From contig NZ_CCXK01000013.1 of NCBI RefSeq assembly GCF_000821305.1, positions 62,001 to 126,000 on the forward strand: 64,000 bases of DNA. The letters are read 5' to 3'. The position numbers and the translations under genes were made by a program. The notes under the pieces were generated by a model. The model was not told the DNA's origin. It ran no database searches and saw only the letters and a program-made list of their open reading frames with translations. This stretch comes from Clostridium culturomicium (lineage in GTDB: Bacteria; Bacillota; Clostridia; Clostridiales; Clostridiaceae). Numbering within the stretch: position 1 is the stretch's first letter; each line of letters starts with the position of its first letter. Of the stretch, positions 34,857 to 43,002 are shown one piece after another.

Positions 34857-36587
34857 ATGCTTCAAGATATGAGACGAATTTTTGAGAAGATGAATAATCC
34901 CATATGGATTATGGATAAAGATAATAAAGTTATATTTTTAAATGGCAGCTTTAAAAGCTGTTTTAATATAGATAACACTTTAGATTTGGATATGGTTTTG
35001 GAGTATATGGAAAAAGAGGACGAATATAAACTGCTGTTAGAAAACTTTAAAGGTTGGAAAGACAACAGTAAAGATATATTTATTTTTAAGGAGAAGATTT
35101 ACAAGTATGAGGTAAGTCCTATAAAGGAAAATAATGAGGAACTTTACGTTGGAACAATTTTAGAGGTATTCGGGATTGAAAAATCTAATGAATATATGAT
35201 GTTAAAAACTATAATTGACAATGTTCCTTCCCTTATTTTTTATAAGGATGAGAACTTAAGATATGTAGGATTAAATAAGGCTTGTGAAGAATTTTATAAA
35301 GCAAAAGGGGTAAGTGAGATTATAGGTAAAAATGATTTAGAACTGCCTTTAGAAAGAGAGTTTGTTGAGACTTGTTATGAGCATGACAAGATTGTTTTAG
35401 CATCTAAGGAGACACTTCATATTGAAGAGAAGGTGTTTATCGACGAAAACCAGGGGTATAAGATTTTTCAAACCATTAAGACTCCTGTATTTAATAAAAA
35501 TAATAAGGTGGTTGGCTTGGTGGGGGTTGTTCGTGATATGACAGAGTATAAGTTAGAGGCAGAAAGATTAACCTACCTAAGTTACACAGATTCATTAACA
35601 GGGCTTTATAATAGATTTTATTTTTACAAAAAAATAGAAGAGCTGAAAGCTGAAGAGGAGCAATCTATCGGAATAATTTTTGGAGATGTTAATGGATTAA
35701 AACTGGTAAATGACATTTTAGGTCACAATGACGGAGATAAATTTCTTATTGAGATTGCTAATTGTTTAAAGCAATGCTGCGATGGGGTGGGAATTCCCGT
35801 AAGGTGGTCTGGTGATGAGTTTTGCATTATCATACCGAAAGCCTCTCCTGAATTATGCAGAGAGTTGATTGATGCAATAAAAAAGGAGTTCAGTGGGAAG
35901 CTTTATAAGAATTTTAATCTAACCATAGCCCTTGGGCATTCTATTATGAATAAAAACGATAATATTGATAATGTACTTGCTAATGCAGAAGTAGAGGCTT
36001 ATAAGCAGAAAACTTTAAGCAGTAAGGCCATTAGCATTTCAACTATAGAGAGCTTAAATCAAAGTCTTCAAAAGAAAAACCTTGAAACTAAGGAGCATAC
36101 AGAAAGAGTAGCACAGTATTGTGAAAGAGTTGGCCGTATTATGAATTTAAATGAAGAGAGCATAGAAAAATTAGTTTTAGTAGGAAGGCTTCATGATATT
36201 GGAAAAATAGGAATTTCAGAAGAGCTATTATTAAAGCCTGGAAGATTAGATGAGGATGAGCTGGAGATTATGAAAACTCACACAGAAAAGGGCTATAGAA
36301 TGGCACTTATACTACCGGAGCTTAGTTATGTTGCAAGGGAAATTCTTACACACCATGAGAGGTGGGATGGCACTGGATATCCCCTAGGTTTAAAGGGTGA
36401 GGAGATTCCATTAATATCAAGGATTGTAGCTGTTGTTGATGCATATGATGCCATGATTAATAGAAGGAGTTATAGAAAGGTCATGACTTTCGAAGAAGCT
36501 GTTTTAGAATTGAAAAGCTGTGCTGGAAAACAGTTTGATCCACGAGTTGTTGAGATTTTCTGCAATATAGTTGAAGTGGAAAGATAA
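34857..36587 (+). CDS. PAS-GGDEF-HD-GYP protein, cyclic-di-GMP phosphodiesterase
   Basis: The 576-aa protein has two PAS-like sensor regions (about 1-110 and 120-240), a GGDEF domain and an HD-GYP domain. The GGDEF signature is RWSGDEF (about 318-324), with the first Gly changed to Ser, so cyclase activity is uncertain. The HD-GYP part is intact: HDIGKIGI near 444 and HHERWDGTGYP near 500-510. HD-GYP domains hydrolyse cyclic-di-GMP. There is no membrane helix, so it acts in the cytoplasm, perhaps sensing redox or a small ligand by PAS. It is monocistronic. Confidence 0.88.
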   Translation: MLQDMRRIFEKMNNPIWIMDKDNKVIFLNGSFKSCFNIDNTLDLDMVLEYMEKEDEYKLLLENFKGWKDNSKDIFIFKEKIYKYEVSPIKENNEELYVGTILEVFGIEKSNEYMMLKTIIDNVPSLIFYKDENLRYVGLNKACEEFYKAKGVSEIIGKNDLELPLEREFVETCYEHDKIVLASKETLHIEEKVFIDENQGYKIFQTIKTPVFNKNNKVVGLVGVVRDMTEYKLEAERLTYLSYTDSLTGLYNRFYFYKKIEELKAEEEQSIGIIFGDVNGLKLVNDILGHNDGDKFLIEIANCLKQCCDGVGIPVRWSGDEFCIIIPKASPELCRELIDAIKKEFSGKLYKNFNLTIALGHSIMNKNDNIDNVLANAEVEAYKQKTLSSKAISISTIESLNQSLQKKNLETKEHTERVAQYCERVGRIMNLNEESIEKLVLVGRLHDIGKIGISEELLLKPGRLDEDELEIMKTHTEKGYRMALILPELSYVAREILTHHERWDGTGYPLGLKGEEIPLISRIVAVVDAYDAMINRRSYRKVMTFEEAVLELKSCAGKQFDPRVVEIFCNIVEVER

Positions 36588-36597
36588 TGCTTCTATG

Positions 36598-36623
36598 AGC
36601 TGAGTGCATACTCAGCTTTTTTA
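36598..36623 (+). terminator. Terminator after the HD-GYP gene
   Basis: AGCTGAGT (36598-36605) pairs with ACTCAGCT (36610-36617) around GCAT, followed by TTTTTT. Confidence 0.88.
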
Positions 36624-36697
36624 TGTAATTTTACCTGTTAAGTTAACTTATCGGAAAAATTGTATAATTAAAGTATGATAAATAGTAGGAGAGAGAA

Positions 36698-37381
36698 ATG
36701 AATAAGAAGATTATATTAGGAATTGTTGCTGGAATAATGGTTTTAGGTTTAGGTGTAATGGGAGTTAACTTTTATAATAAGGAAGTTGCAAACAAGGATA
36801 CACTTGAAGGACAGGACATAGATAAAGAAGCCGGTGCTGAAGTTGAAGATAAGGAAAGCATATTAAAGTTTCTTGAAGCTATAGCAGGGTTAAAAGCAAA
36901 TAATATTGAAATAATTGATAATCCAGTTGGCTTTAAGGGAGAGTTTTTTGCGTCTGATGAGACTATAGTTAGTGGCTTAGATTACTTTTTGAAAGAAACT
37001 AAAAATGATAAGATGGAAAATCTTAATATAAAGTCTGAAGAGGGGATTTTAAATATTAAGGTGGATTATAAGGTTACAAATACTATCATCACACCTATAG
37101 AGGTTAAGATTAAACCCATCCTAAATGAAACCAAGGATTTAGTTATCAATATTGAAGAGGTAAGATTTCTAGATTTAAAGATTGCTAAATGGATAGTGAA
37201 CATTGCCTTAGATAACTTTATTGAAGACTGGTTCCCAGACAATGGAGCTTTAAATGTGGGCTTCAATAAGGGGAATGTAATCATATATAAGGATAACTTT
37301 AAAGGTGTTGAGATAAGTGAAATTTCCTTAGAGAATGGCCTTAAAATAAGGGTAGTTATAGATTTGGAGAAGGTATTATAA
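36698..37381 (+). CDS. Membrane-anchored hypothetical protein
   Basis: The 227-aa protein has one N-terminal membrane anchor (IILGIVAGIMVLGLGVMGVNF) with no lipobox, then an outside domain rich in beta-type text (SEEGILNIKVDYKVTNTIIT, VGFNKGNVIIYKDNFKGVEI). The alternating hydrophobic pattern resembles lipid-binding tubular domains, but I do not recognise the family. GTAGGAGAGAG precedes the start. It is monocistronic between two terminators. Confidence 0.65.
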   Translation: MNKKIILGIVAGIMVLGLGVMGVNFYNKEVANKDTLEGQDIDKEAGAEVEDKESILKFLEAIAGLKANNIEIIDNPVGFKGEFFASDETIVSGLDYFLKETKNDKMENLNIKSEEGILNIKVDYKVTNTIITPIEVKIKPILNETKDLVINIEEVRFLDLKIAKWIVNIALDNFIEDWFPDNGALNVGFNKGNVIIYKDNFKGVEISEISLENGLKIRVVIDLEKVL

Positions 37382-37411
37382 GCTGCTTTCAGAGTTAAAT
37401 ATTAAATTTAA

Positions 37412-37460
37412 GCCACCGCCACCTTAGAAAATGATTTCTTAGGGTGAGGGTGGCCTTTTT
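37412..37460 (+). terminator. Terminator, long GC-rich stem
   Basis: GCCACCGCCACCTTAGAAA (37412-37430) pairs, with one bulge, with 37435-37454, loop ATGA, and a T-tract follows. It ends the 36698 gene. Confidence 0.88.
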
Positions 37461-37529
37461 TATGGCTTTAAATGTATCATACTACTTTAGTGTTATATTA
37501 ATTTTTTAGTAACTACTTGGTTTATTAAA

Positions 37530-39545
37530 TTAGTAGGTATACCTATTTCTGCCTGCTTTTTTTGATTTATACAGATTTTCATCTGCTAGGTTTGTGAGCT
37601 CTAGTAAATCATCTTCTGTTTGTATTTGTTTTGATGCAAGCCCAATGCTTAAGGTTATTCTATCACTTACCTTAGAGTATTCATGAATTATATTTTCACT
37701 ATACAGCTTTAAGTTCAATTCTTCTAAATGTTTAATGACTTCCTCTTGGGTTTTATTGGAGATTACTGAAAACTCTTCTCCACCGTATCTAAACACCAAG
37801 TCATCCTTAAATACATAGCTTATAATTCTGGCAACTTCAATTAACACCTGGTCTCCTTTAATGTGACCATAATTATCATTGTATAGTTTAAAGAAATCTA
37901 TATCTATCATCATAAAACTTATGTGTTCTTTATTCTTTTGAATATCTATAAATTTTTCATTTAAATAGCCTCTGTTATAAAGTCTGGTTAAGGGGTCAAG
38001 AATACTTAATTCCTTAAGCTGAGTATTAAGTTTTTTTATCTTTTTATTTTTAATGTTGCTATTTATAACTGCACCGATGCTAAGCAAAGTAAGGATAAAA
38101 AGAATTGTGGTTCTCATCTTTGATTTAATTAACTCTCTTTCCTTAATAATGTTGTTTAAGCCTGAATAAATACTATCGGTATAGGTTTGTGAGGAGTGCT
38201 TTTTATTGAAAGGATTTGAGACTTGTATACATTGTTTAAAGGTTTTAAAATCATCATTTTGAAGTGATATATTTAATACTTCATCTATAATTACGCTGTT
38301 TATATCGGATTTAATTCCTCGAAGGTTTAGTTTTTTTAGCAAAATCCCATAATTATTTAAGGTTGTATTGTAATCTTTAGTCTCGAAATAATTTATTTTA
38401 TTTTTTACAAAGTCCAGCATTATATCGATATTGGGATACATAGTATCTATGTTTTCACTATGAAGGAGCTGAGCTTTATTTAAGTACTCCTTAGCAGTAT
38501 CTAAGTTTAAAAACTCCATTTCTGCTTCTGCACAAACTGCATATATCCACACCATGCTCCTAATATCATTTATTTCCTTTGCTAATTCCAAATAATTATC
38601 CTTGTATTTTTTATAGTTAGAATAGTCACCTTCTTTGGAATAGCATTCAGCAAGATATCCGTATACAGTTAGTTTGTTTTGAACATCTTGTAATTTATTT
38701 TCTGTAAAATAACTTTCATAGATATATATGGTTTTTGAATAATTCTTTTGAACATAATAATTTTCACCCAGGTTAATTATGCATTTATTAATAAGCACAG
38801 TATCGTTTAAATTCATAGATATTTCCAAGGCATTTATTATGTATTCTAAGGCTAAATCAAAATCTTCAATTAACTTATATAGAGTAGAGAGATATAAATA
38901 ATTTCTTACTTGATGACTCTCTAAATCTGTATATTCTAAGGATTTCCTCAATAAATCAATAGCTTCATTAATGTTATAGCCTGAAGAAACTATGGATTTT
39001 GCTTTACCGTAATATAACTCACACAATAGGTGTTTTTGATTGTTTTTCAAAGCAAGTGACTTTGCTTGTGTGAAAAATAGCTCTGATTCTTCTAATTTTT
39101 TTTGTGAAATACAGTTACTTGAAAGAGCACTATATATCCTTATATCAAGTTCTAGGGTTTTCATATTAGTTTTATCGAAAGTTCCATATTCCAAGGCTTT
39201 TTTCATGTAATCTATTGATTGAGAATTTTCATTTTCTAAGAATTTAATTGCACCTAAAGCATAGTAGCATTGTTTAAGTTTAAAGCTGTTATCTTTTGAG
39301 TTTAAATATTTTTCTATTTCCTTATTTATCTCTTTTTCAAAAAAGTTCAGGTTTTTTCTGCTTAACTTAGCCTCTTCATCCTTATCTATAATATCAATTA
39401 ACCTAACTGAATAGGGTTTGTTTTTTTCTCTATAATTGTCTAATAATGTAAAGAAAATAATTGTCACTAGAATTATACAACTTAATACAGAGATAATTTT
39501 TATTATTTTACGACTGTTTAAATTTGAAATTGCTTTCTTTATAAT
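37530..39545 (-). CDS. Membrane-anchored TPR-repeat diguanylate cyclase; probable ATT start
   Basis: From ATT 39545 the protein is 671 aa: an N-terminal membrane helix (IIKIISVLSCIILVTIIFF), a long outside region of helical TPR-like repeats (about 60-440), a second helix (TTILFILTLLSIGAVI) and a C-terminal GGDEF domain with LDPLTRLYNRGYLNE, DIDFFKLYNDNYGHIKGD and an intact RYGGEEF. GGDEF domains make cyclic-di-GMP. The GTG at 39467 falls inside the first membrane helix and has no ribosome site. AAGGAAG (39559-39553) stands 7 bases before ATT 39545. TPR repeats probably sense an external protein or peptide. Confidence 0.8.
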   Translation of the reverse strand: MIKKAISNLNSRKIIKIISVLSCIILVTIIFFTLLDNYREKNKPYSVRLIDIIDKDEEAKLSRKNLNFFEKEINKEIEKYLNSKDNSFKLKQCYYALGAIKFLENENSQSIDYMKKALEYGTFDKTNMKTLELDIRIYSALSSNCISQKKLEESELFFTQAKSLALKNNQKHLLCELYYGKAKSIVSSGYNINEAIDLLRKSLEYTDLESHQVRNYLYLSTLYKLIEDFDLALEYIINALEISMNLNDTVLINKCIINLGENYYVQKNYSKTIYIYESYFTENKLQDVQNKLTVYGYLAECYSKEGDYSNYKKYKDNYLELAKEINDIRSMVWIYAVCAEAEMEFLNLDTAKEYLNKAQLLHSENIDTMYPNIDIMLDFVKNKINYFETKDYNTTLNNYGILLKKLNLRGIKSDINSVIIDEVLNISLQNDDFKTFKQCIQVSNPFNKKHSSQTYTDSIYSGLNNIIKERELIKSKMRTTILFILTLLSIGAVINSNIKNKKIKKLNTQLKELSILDPLTRLYNRGYLNEKFIDIQKNKEHISFMMIDIDFFKLYNDNYGHIKGDQVLIEVARIISYVFKDDLVFRYGGEEFSVISNKTQEEVIKHLEELNLKLYSENIIHEYSKVSDRITLSIGLASKQIQTEDDLLELTNLADENLYKSKKAGRNRYTY

Positions 39546-39715
39546 AGTAACACTTCCTTATTTATATGATTAGTAGGGATTTAGTTTAATACAATTAAAG
39601 GAAATTATATTCTTCTTAAAAGTACATCTGAATTTAGTTTTTGTTATAGCTTCATCAGTTAATCATTTTTTATTTCATCAGCACTAACTTATTTAAACTA
39701 TGACAAAATTAAAAA

Positions 39716-39747
39716 CCACATTGAAAGTTAATTCAATGTGATTTTTC
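39716..39747. terminator. Terminator-like hairpin in an intergenic region
   Basis: CACATTGAA and TTCAATGTG (about 39718-39740) form a stem flanked by A-rich sequence before and GATTTTT after, so it could act in either direction. No gene clearly uses it. Beyond the zinc-ribbon leader, the rest of 39546-40130 holds nothing I can identify. Confidence 0.45.
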
Positions 39748-40161
39748 CATTTAAATAGTGCAGATAAAAAACATCAACACACTAGCTTAAGACTTTAAAT
39801 TTAAGTCTCGCTGGATGCAAATACTGACACTTATTCATGGAAAATATTGTCATATTTGGTCGATATACTAATTATATCACTATTATTTTCTTATTGCAAC
39901 AACAATTGTTAAACAATAATCAATATTCACAGAGTGAGGTTAAATAATTACTATAAAAATTCCTGTATTTGCTCATCAGTATAATTTTGAAAATAATCTT
40001 GAGGGGAGAGGCAAGATTTATCTTTATGAATCTTGTTAGAAAACCTATGAAGTTGATGAATTTGGATTAAGATTTCTCGAAATTTGTCGTTGAATTTGTT
40101 AATTTTAAATTGAGGTTTGATTGGAAAATTTAAAAATAATTTATAAATTTTAGAAAAAGTG

Positions 40162-40310
40162 TTGCATCTTGGTGAAATACGTGTTATTATAAATGAGTAG
40201 CAAAGATGCTAACAAATAAATTAAAGAATTAAGTTCAATTAGATAAATAGTTTCTCGTGAATTAGAAAATATTATATCCAGTTTAGATCTTAAGTTCAGG
40301 AGGAATTATT
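40162..40310 (+). promoter_or_regulatory. Promoter and conserved leader of zinc-ribbon gene copy 2
   Basis: TTGCAT (40162-40167) and TATTAT (40185-40190), 17 apart, then a leader almost base-for-base identical to copy 1. The similarity with copy 1 extends upstream into an A/T-rich stretch (TTTATAAATTTTAGAAAAA). Confidence 0.8.
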
Positions 40311-40466
40311 ATGACAGATAAAACAATAACATGTAGAGATTGCGGAAGCGAGTTTGTATTTACAGTAGGAGAGCAAGAGTTCTATAAAGAAAAAGGATTC
40401 GATAACGAGCCTACAAGATGTGCAGATTGCAGAAGAGCAAGAAAACAACAAAATAATAGAAGATAA
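40311..40466 (+). CDS. Small zinc-ribbon protein, copy 2
   Basis: The 51-aa product is identical to copy 1, with both CxxC pairs and the basic tail. Only a few silent base differences separate the two genes over promoter, leader and coding sequence, which points to a recent duplication of about 330 bases, 7.3 kb apart. Confidence 0.9.
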   Translation: MTDKTITCRDCGSEFVFTVGEQEFYKEKGFDNEPTRCADCRRARKQQNNRR

Positions 40467-40480
40467 TTTTAGAATTTATA

Positions 40481-40510
40481 GCCTGTAGTGAGAACTGCAG
40501 GCTTTTTTTA
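40481..40510 (+). terminator. Terminator of zinc-ribbon copy 2
   Basis: GCCTGTAGT (40481-40489) pairs with ACTGCAGGC (40494-40502) around GAGA, followed by T residues. Confidence 0.9.
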
Positions 40511-40673
40511 TGTTTTCATAAAATATTTATTAAGAGAGGATCTAATTGAGATATCTATAGGTAACAGTAGCAAATAAGAGTTAACAATGTAAGTTTTAGA
40601 CAAAGGGGATTACATAATCTGTATCATTTTTTCATTTAAGGGTATTCTAAAATAAAAATGGAATGGTGAAGAA

Positions 40674-41375
40674 ATGTTTTCAAAGATATTTAAATACAAC
40701 AGCTTGGCAGAATCCTTACTTACAGCTTTAATAATGGCCTTAGTTGGAGGCTTATTGGATATATACACCTATTTGTGTAGGGGAAAGGTCTTTGCTAACA
40801 CTCAAACGGGGAATCTGGTACTCCTTGGACATAATATAGCAGAGGGAAATCTTAAAAAAGTTGTTTATTATGCTTTTCCAATTGTGTTTTTTATGCTAGG
40901 AGTAGCTGTGGCAGAGCTACTGGAGCATCAATGGAAGGGGAGAAATTATATAAGATGGGAGCAAGCTGCTATAATAATTGAAATTGTAATTTTGCTTCTG
41001 GTAATGGTGATTCCCTTAGGAACTTATAATTTGTTTGCTAATATTCTTGTATCCTATAGTTGTGGGTTACAGGTTCAGACCTTTCGAAAGGTAAATAAGC
41101 TAAGCTATTCCTCTACTATGTTTACAGGAAATGTAAAAAATGCTGCTGAAAGGCTTTCTAATTTTGCAATAACAAAAGAGGTTGAGGCTTTAGAAAGTGC
41201 CATAGTGTATTTTAGTATTATTTTTATGTTTATTTGTGGAGGCGTAGTAGGTGATTTACTAATCAGATATTTTGAGGGGAAAGCAGTAGGCTTTGCACCT
41301 TTAATGCTTATTTTAGTATTTATTATGCTTCACAGAGAGAAAGTAAAGTCTTCCATTTCAACAATGGGACGTTGA
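40674..41375 (+). CDS. YoaK/DUF1275-family membrane protein
   Basis: The 233-aa protein has about six membrane helices and the family opening GGLLDIYTYLCRGKVFANTQ with TGNLVLLG, then SYSCGLQVQTFRKVNKLSYS followed by STMFTGNVKNA. DUF1275 proteins are widespread and probably transport small solutes, but their function is not established. It begins at ATG 40674 with AATGGTGAAG upstream, a weak ribosome site. Monocistronic. Confidence 0.85.
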   Translation: MFSKIFKYNSLAESLLTALIMALVGGLLDIYTYLCRGKVFANTQTGNLVLLGHNIAEGNLKKVVYYAFPIVFFMLGVAVAELLEHQWKGRNYIRWEQAAIIIEIVILLLVMVIPLGTYNLFANILVSYSCGLQVQTFRKVNKLSYSSTMFTGNVKNAAERLSNFAITKEVEALESAIVYFSIIFMFICGGVVGDLLIRYFEGKAVGFAPLMLILVFIMLHREKVKSSISTMGR

Positions 41376-41433
41376 TTAGTTATAACTTTATATATTAAAG
41401 TTAATTTGAATTTTCCATAATTTTTATAAAGTT

Positions 41434-41530
41434 TATAGCCTTATGGGTCCGACTTTAGGATTGGAAAGATCCGTAATATGTAAAATCAGAGAGGATAATA
41501 AATATTTCATGTTAAAAGCTTTAAGGCTAT
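41434..41530 (+). other. Possible structured RNA element
   Basis: ATAGCCTTA (41435-41443) is complementary to TAAGGCTAT (41522-41530). It encloses GGAT-N7-ATCC and a GGGTCC stretch, unusually GC-rich for this intergenic DNA. It lies after the YoaK-like gene, before a terminator. No known family recognised. Confidence 0.3.
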
Positions 41531-41590
41531 GGTTAATCATTTAGGAATTTCAAGGTTTGTAGTTGTTTAAACATTAAAATGTTTTAGGAA

Positions 41591-41612
41591 GGAGCGTATG
41601 CTCCTCTTTTTA
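41591..41612 (+). terminator. Short terminator before the LexA-like gene
   Basis: GGAGC (41591-41595) pairs with GCTCC (41600-41604) around GTAT, followed by TCTTTTTATTT on the plus strand. Confidence 0.6.
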
Positions 41613-41840
41613 TTTATCTTTAGGTCTTTCAAGGACCTGAATGCCCCTTGGCACTGCTTTAAAGATCTTTATGTAGCCTAGTCTTTCTAAGGAGTGTAAA
41701 TGTTGATGTACAGTGGAAGTGGATTTTATATTAACCTTATCGCCAATTTCTCTTACGGAAGGGGGAAATCCATATTCATCTCTGTATTCTACTATAAAGT
41801 TATAGATTTCCTCTTTTCTTTTAGTAAATGTTAAAGCCAT
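41610..41840 (-). CDS. LexA DNA-binding-domain-only protein
   Basis: The 76-aa protein is a complete LexA N-terminal winged helix (LTFTKRKEEIYNFIVEYRDE, GFPPSVREIGDKVNIKSTST, VHQHLHSLERLGYIKI) ending RGIQVLERPKDK. Full LexA is about 200 aa with a Ser-Lys autoprotease; that domain is absent, and I saw no peptidase text in the downstream sequence. The start is ATG 41840, 8 bases after AGGAG. Its promoter contains a LexA-type box. It probably binds SOS operators but cannot be cleaved by RecA action, so it could re-set or compete with the SOS response (inference). Confidence 0.88.
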   Translation of the reverse strand: MALTFTKRKEEIYNFIVEYRDEYGFPPSVREIGDKVNIKSTSTVHQHLHSLERLGYIKIFKAVPRGIQVLERPKDK

Positions 41841-41874
41841 AAAAATCACTCCTGTAATACATATTTGTTAAATA

Positions 41875-41903
41875 ATTATACACGAACTGATGTTCAGAAG
41901 CAA
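41875..41903 (-). promoter_or_regulatory. SOS-type promoter: LexA box inside the -35/-10 spacer
   Basis: On the minus strand TTGCTT (41903-41898) and TATAAT (41880-41875) are 17 bases apart. The spacer holds TGAACATCAGTTCG (41896-41883), matching the Gram-positive LexA operator form GAAC-N4-GTTC. A repressor bound here would block polymerase. Confidence 0.82.
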
Positions 41904-42058
41904 TGGGAACATGGTAAATTTTGTTGTGTTTAATAGCTAAATTCACTGATTAATTCTAGGTTGAATAATAAAGGTTGCTTTAGACCGTATTTTTAAATGA
42001 AATTAAGTTTATACTAAATTAGGAGTAAATAACGTATAAAACAAAGGAGGAATTATTG

Positions 42059-42730
42059 GTGTTTAAACATGAGAAAAAATTATTACATGAGGTTAAGGTT
42101 GAAAAGCCAAATCCACAATATGCAGTATTAATGCAAGAACAATTAGGTGGAGGTAACGGTGAATGTAAGGCTGCAATGCAGTATATGTCACAAAGTTTTA
42201 GAATCAAGAATCAAGAGATTAAAGACCTATTCTTAGATATTGCTGCAGAAGAGTTAAGCCATATGGAAATGGTTGCACAAACTATTAACTTATTGAATGG
42301 TCATGATGTAAATAATTCAGCAGTTACTAGTGGTGAGATTCAAACCCATGTGCAATGTGGTTTATCTCCAGTATTAATTAATTCTTCAGGGGCTCCATGG
42401 ACCGCAGATTATGTAACTGTTACTGGAGACTTAGTTGCAGACTTGCTATCTAATATAGCATCAGAACAAAGAGCAAAGGTTGTTTATGAATATCTGTACA
42501 GACAAATTGATGATAAGGAAGTAAGAGCTACAATAGATTTCTTATTAAACAGAGAAGAAGCACATAATGCGTTGTTTAGAGAGGCTTTAAATAAGGTTCA
42601 GAACTCAGGCTCTAATAAGGATTTTGGAGTTACTGAAGATTCAAAAATATACTTTGATTTATCTTCACCTGGACCTGATCATGAGGCACCTAACCCAACA
42701 CCAGTGTCTTTTGAAAATCCTAGAAAATAA
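42059..42730 (+). CDS. Manganese catalase-family protein (ferritin-like di-metal)
   Basis: The protein is about 223 aa from GTG 42059 (AAAGGAGG 42043-42050; an in-frame TTG at 42056 is possible). The ferritin-like bundle carries the di-manganese ligands: MQEQLGGGNGECKAAMQYM, then DIAAEELSHMEMVAQTI, SEQRAKVVYEYLYRQI and NREEAHNALFREAL. The C-terminus DLSSPGPDHEAPNPTPVSF matches Mn catalases and CotJC-like spore coat proteins. It removes hydrogen peroxide in anaerobes, and a spore coat location is possible. Monocistronic. Confidence 0.9.
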   Translation: MFKHEKKLLHEVKVEKPNPQYAVLMQEQLGGGNGECKAAMQYMSQSFRIKNQEIKDLFLDIAAEELSHMEMVAQTINLLNGHDVNNSAVTSGEIQTHVQCGLSPVLINSSGAPWTADYVTVTGDLVADLLSNIASEQRAKVVYEYLYRQIDDKEVRATIDFLLNREEAHNALFREALNKVQNSGSNKDFGVTEDSKIYFDLSSPGPDHEAPNPTPVSFENPRK

Positions 42731-42763
42731 TAGTTAAGTATATATACATAATTAGTTTCAAAT

Positions 42764-42808
42764 AAGAAGTAATCTTCTAATAAATGAGAAGGTTACTTCT
42801 TATTTATT
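42764..42808 (+). terminator. Terminator after Mn catalase
   Basis: AAGAAGTAATCTTCT (42764-42778) pairs, with one mismatch, with AGAAGGTTACTTCTT (42787-42801), T-rich after. Confidence 0.85.
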
Positions 42809-43002
42809 ATGAAAATACAACATAAAAATAATAAAAAGCCACATTAAAACCACAAAATTTAAAATAAAGCTTTGTTTTAACCTCAAGTTTTTACATGTGC
42901 TTAATACTCTCTTAACAATGGAAATTTATAATCTTACTTGTAAACAGAAAATACTGAAATTTAAGGGTCATAAATTAATTAGATTTAAGGAGAGATTATT
43001 GT

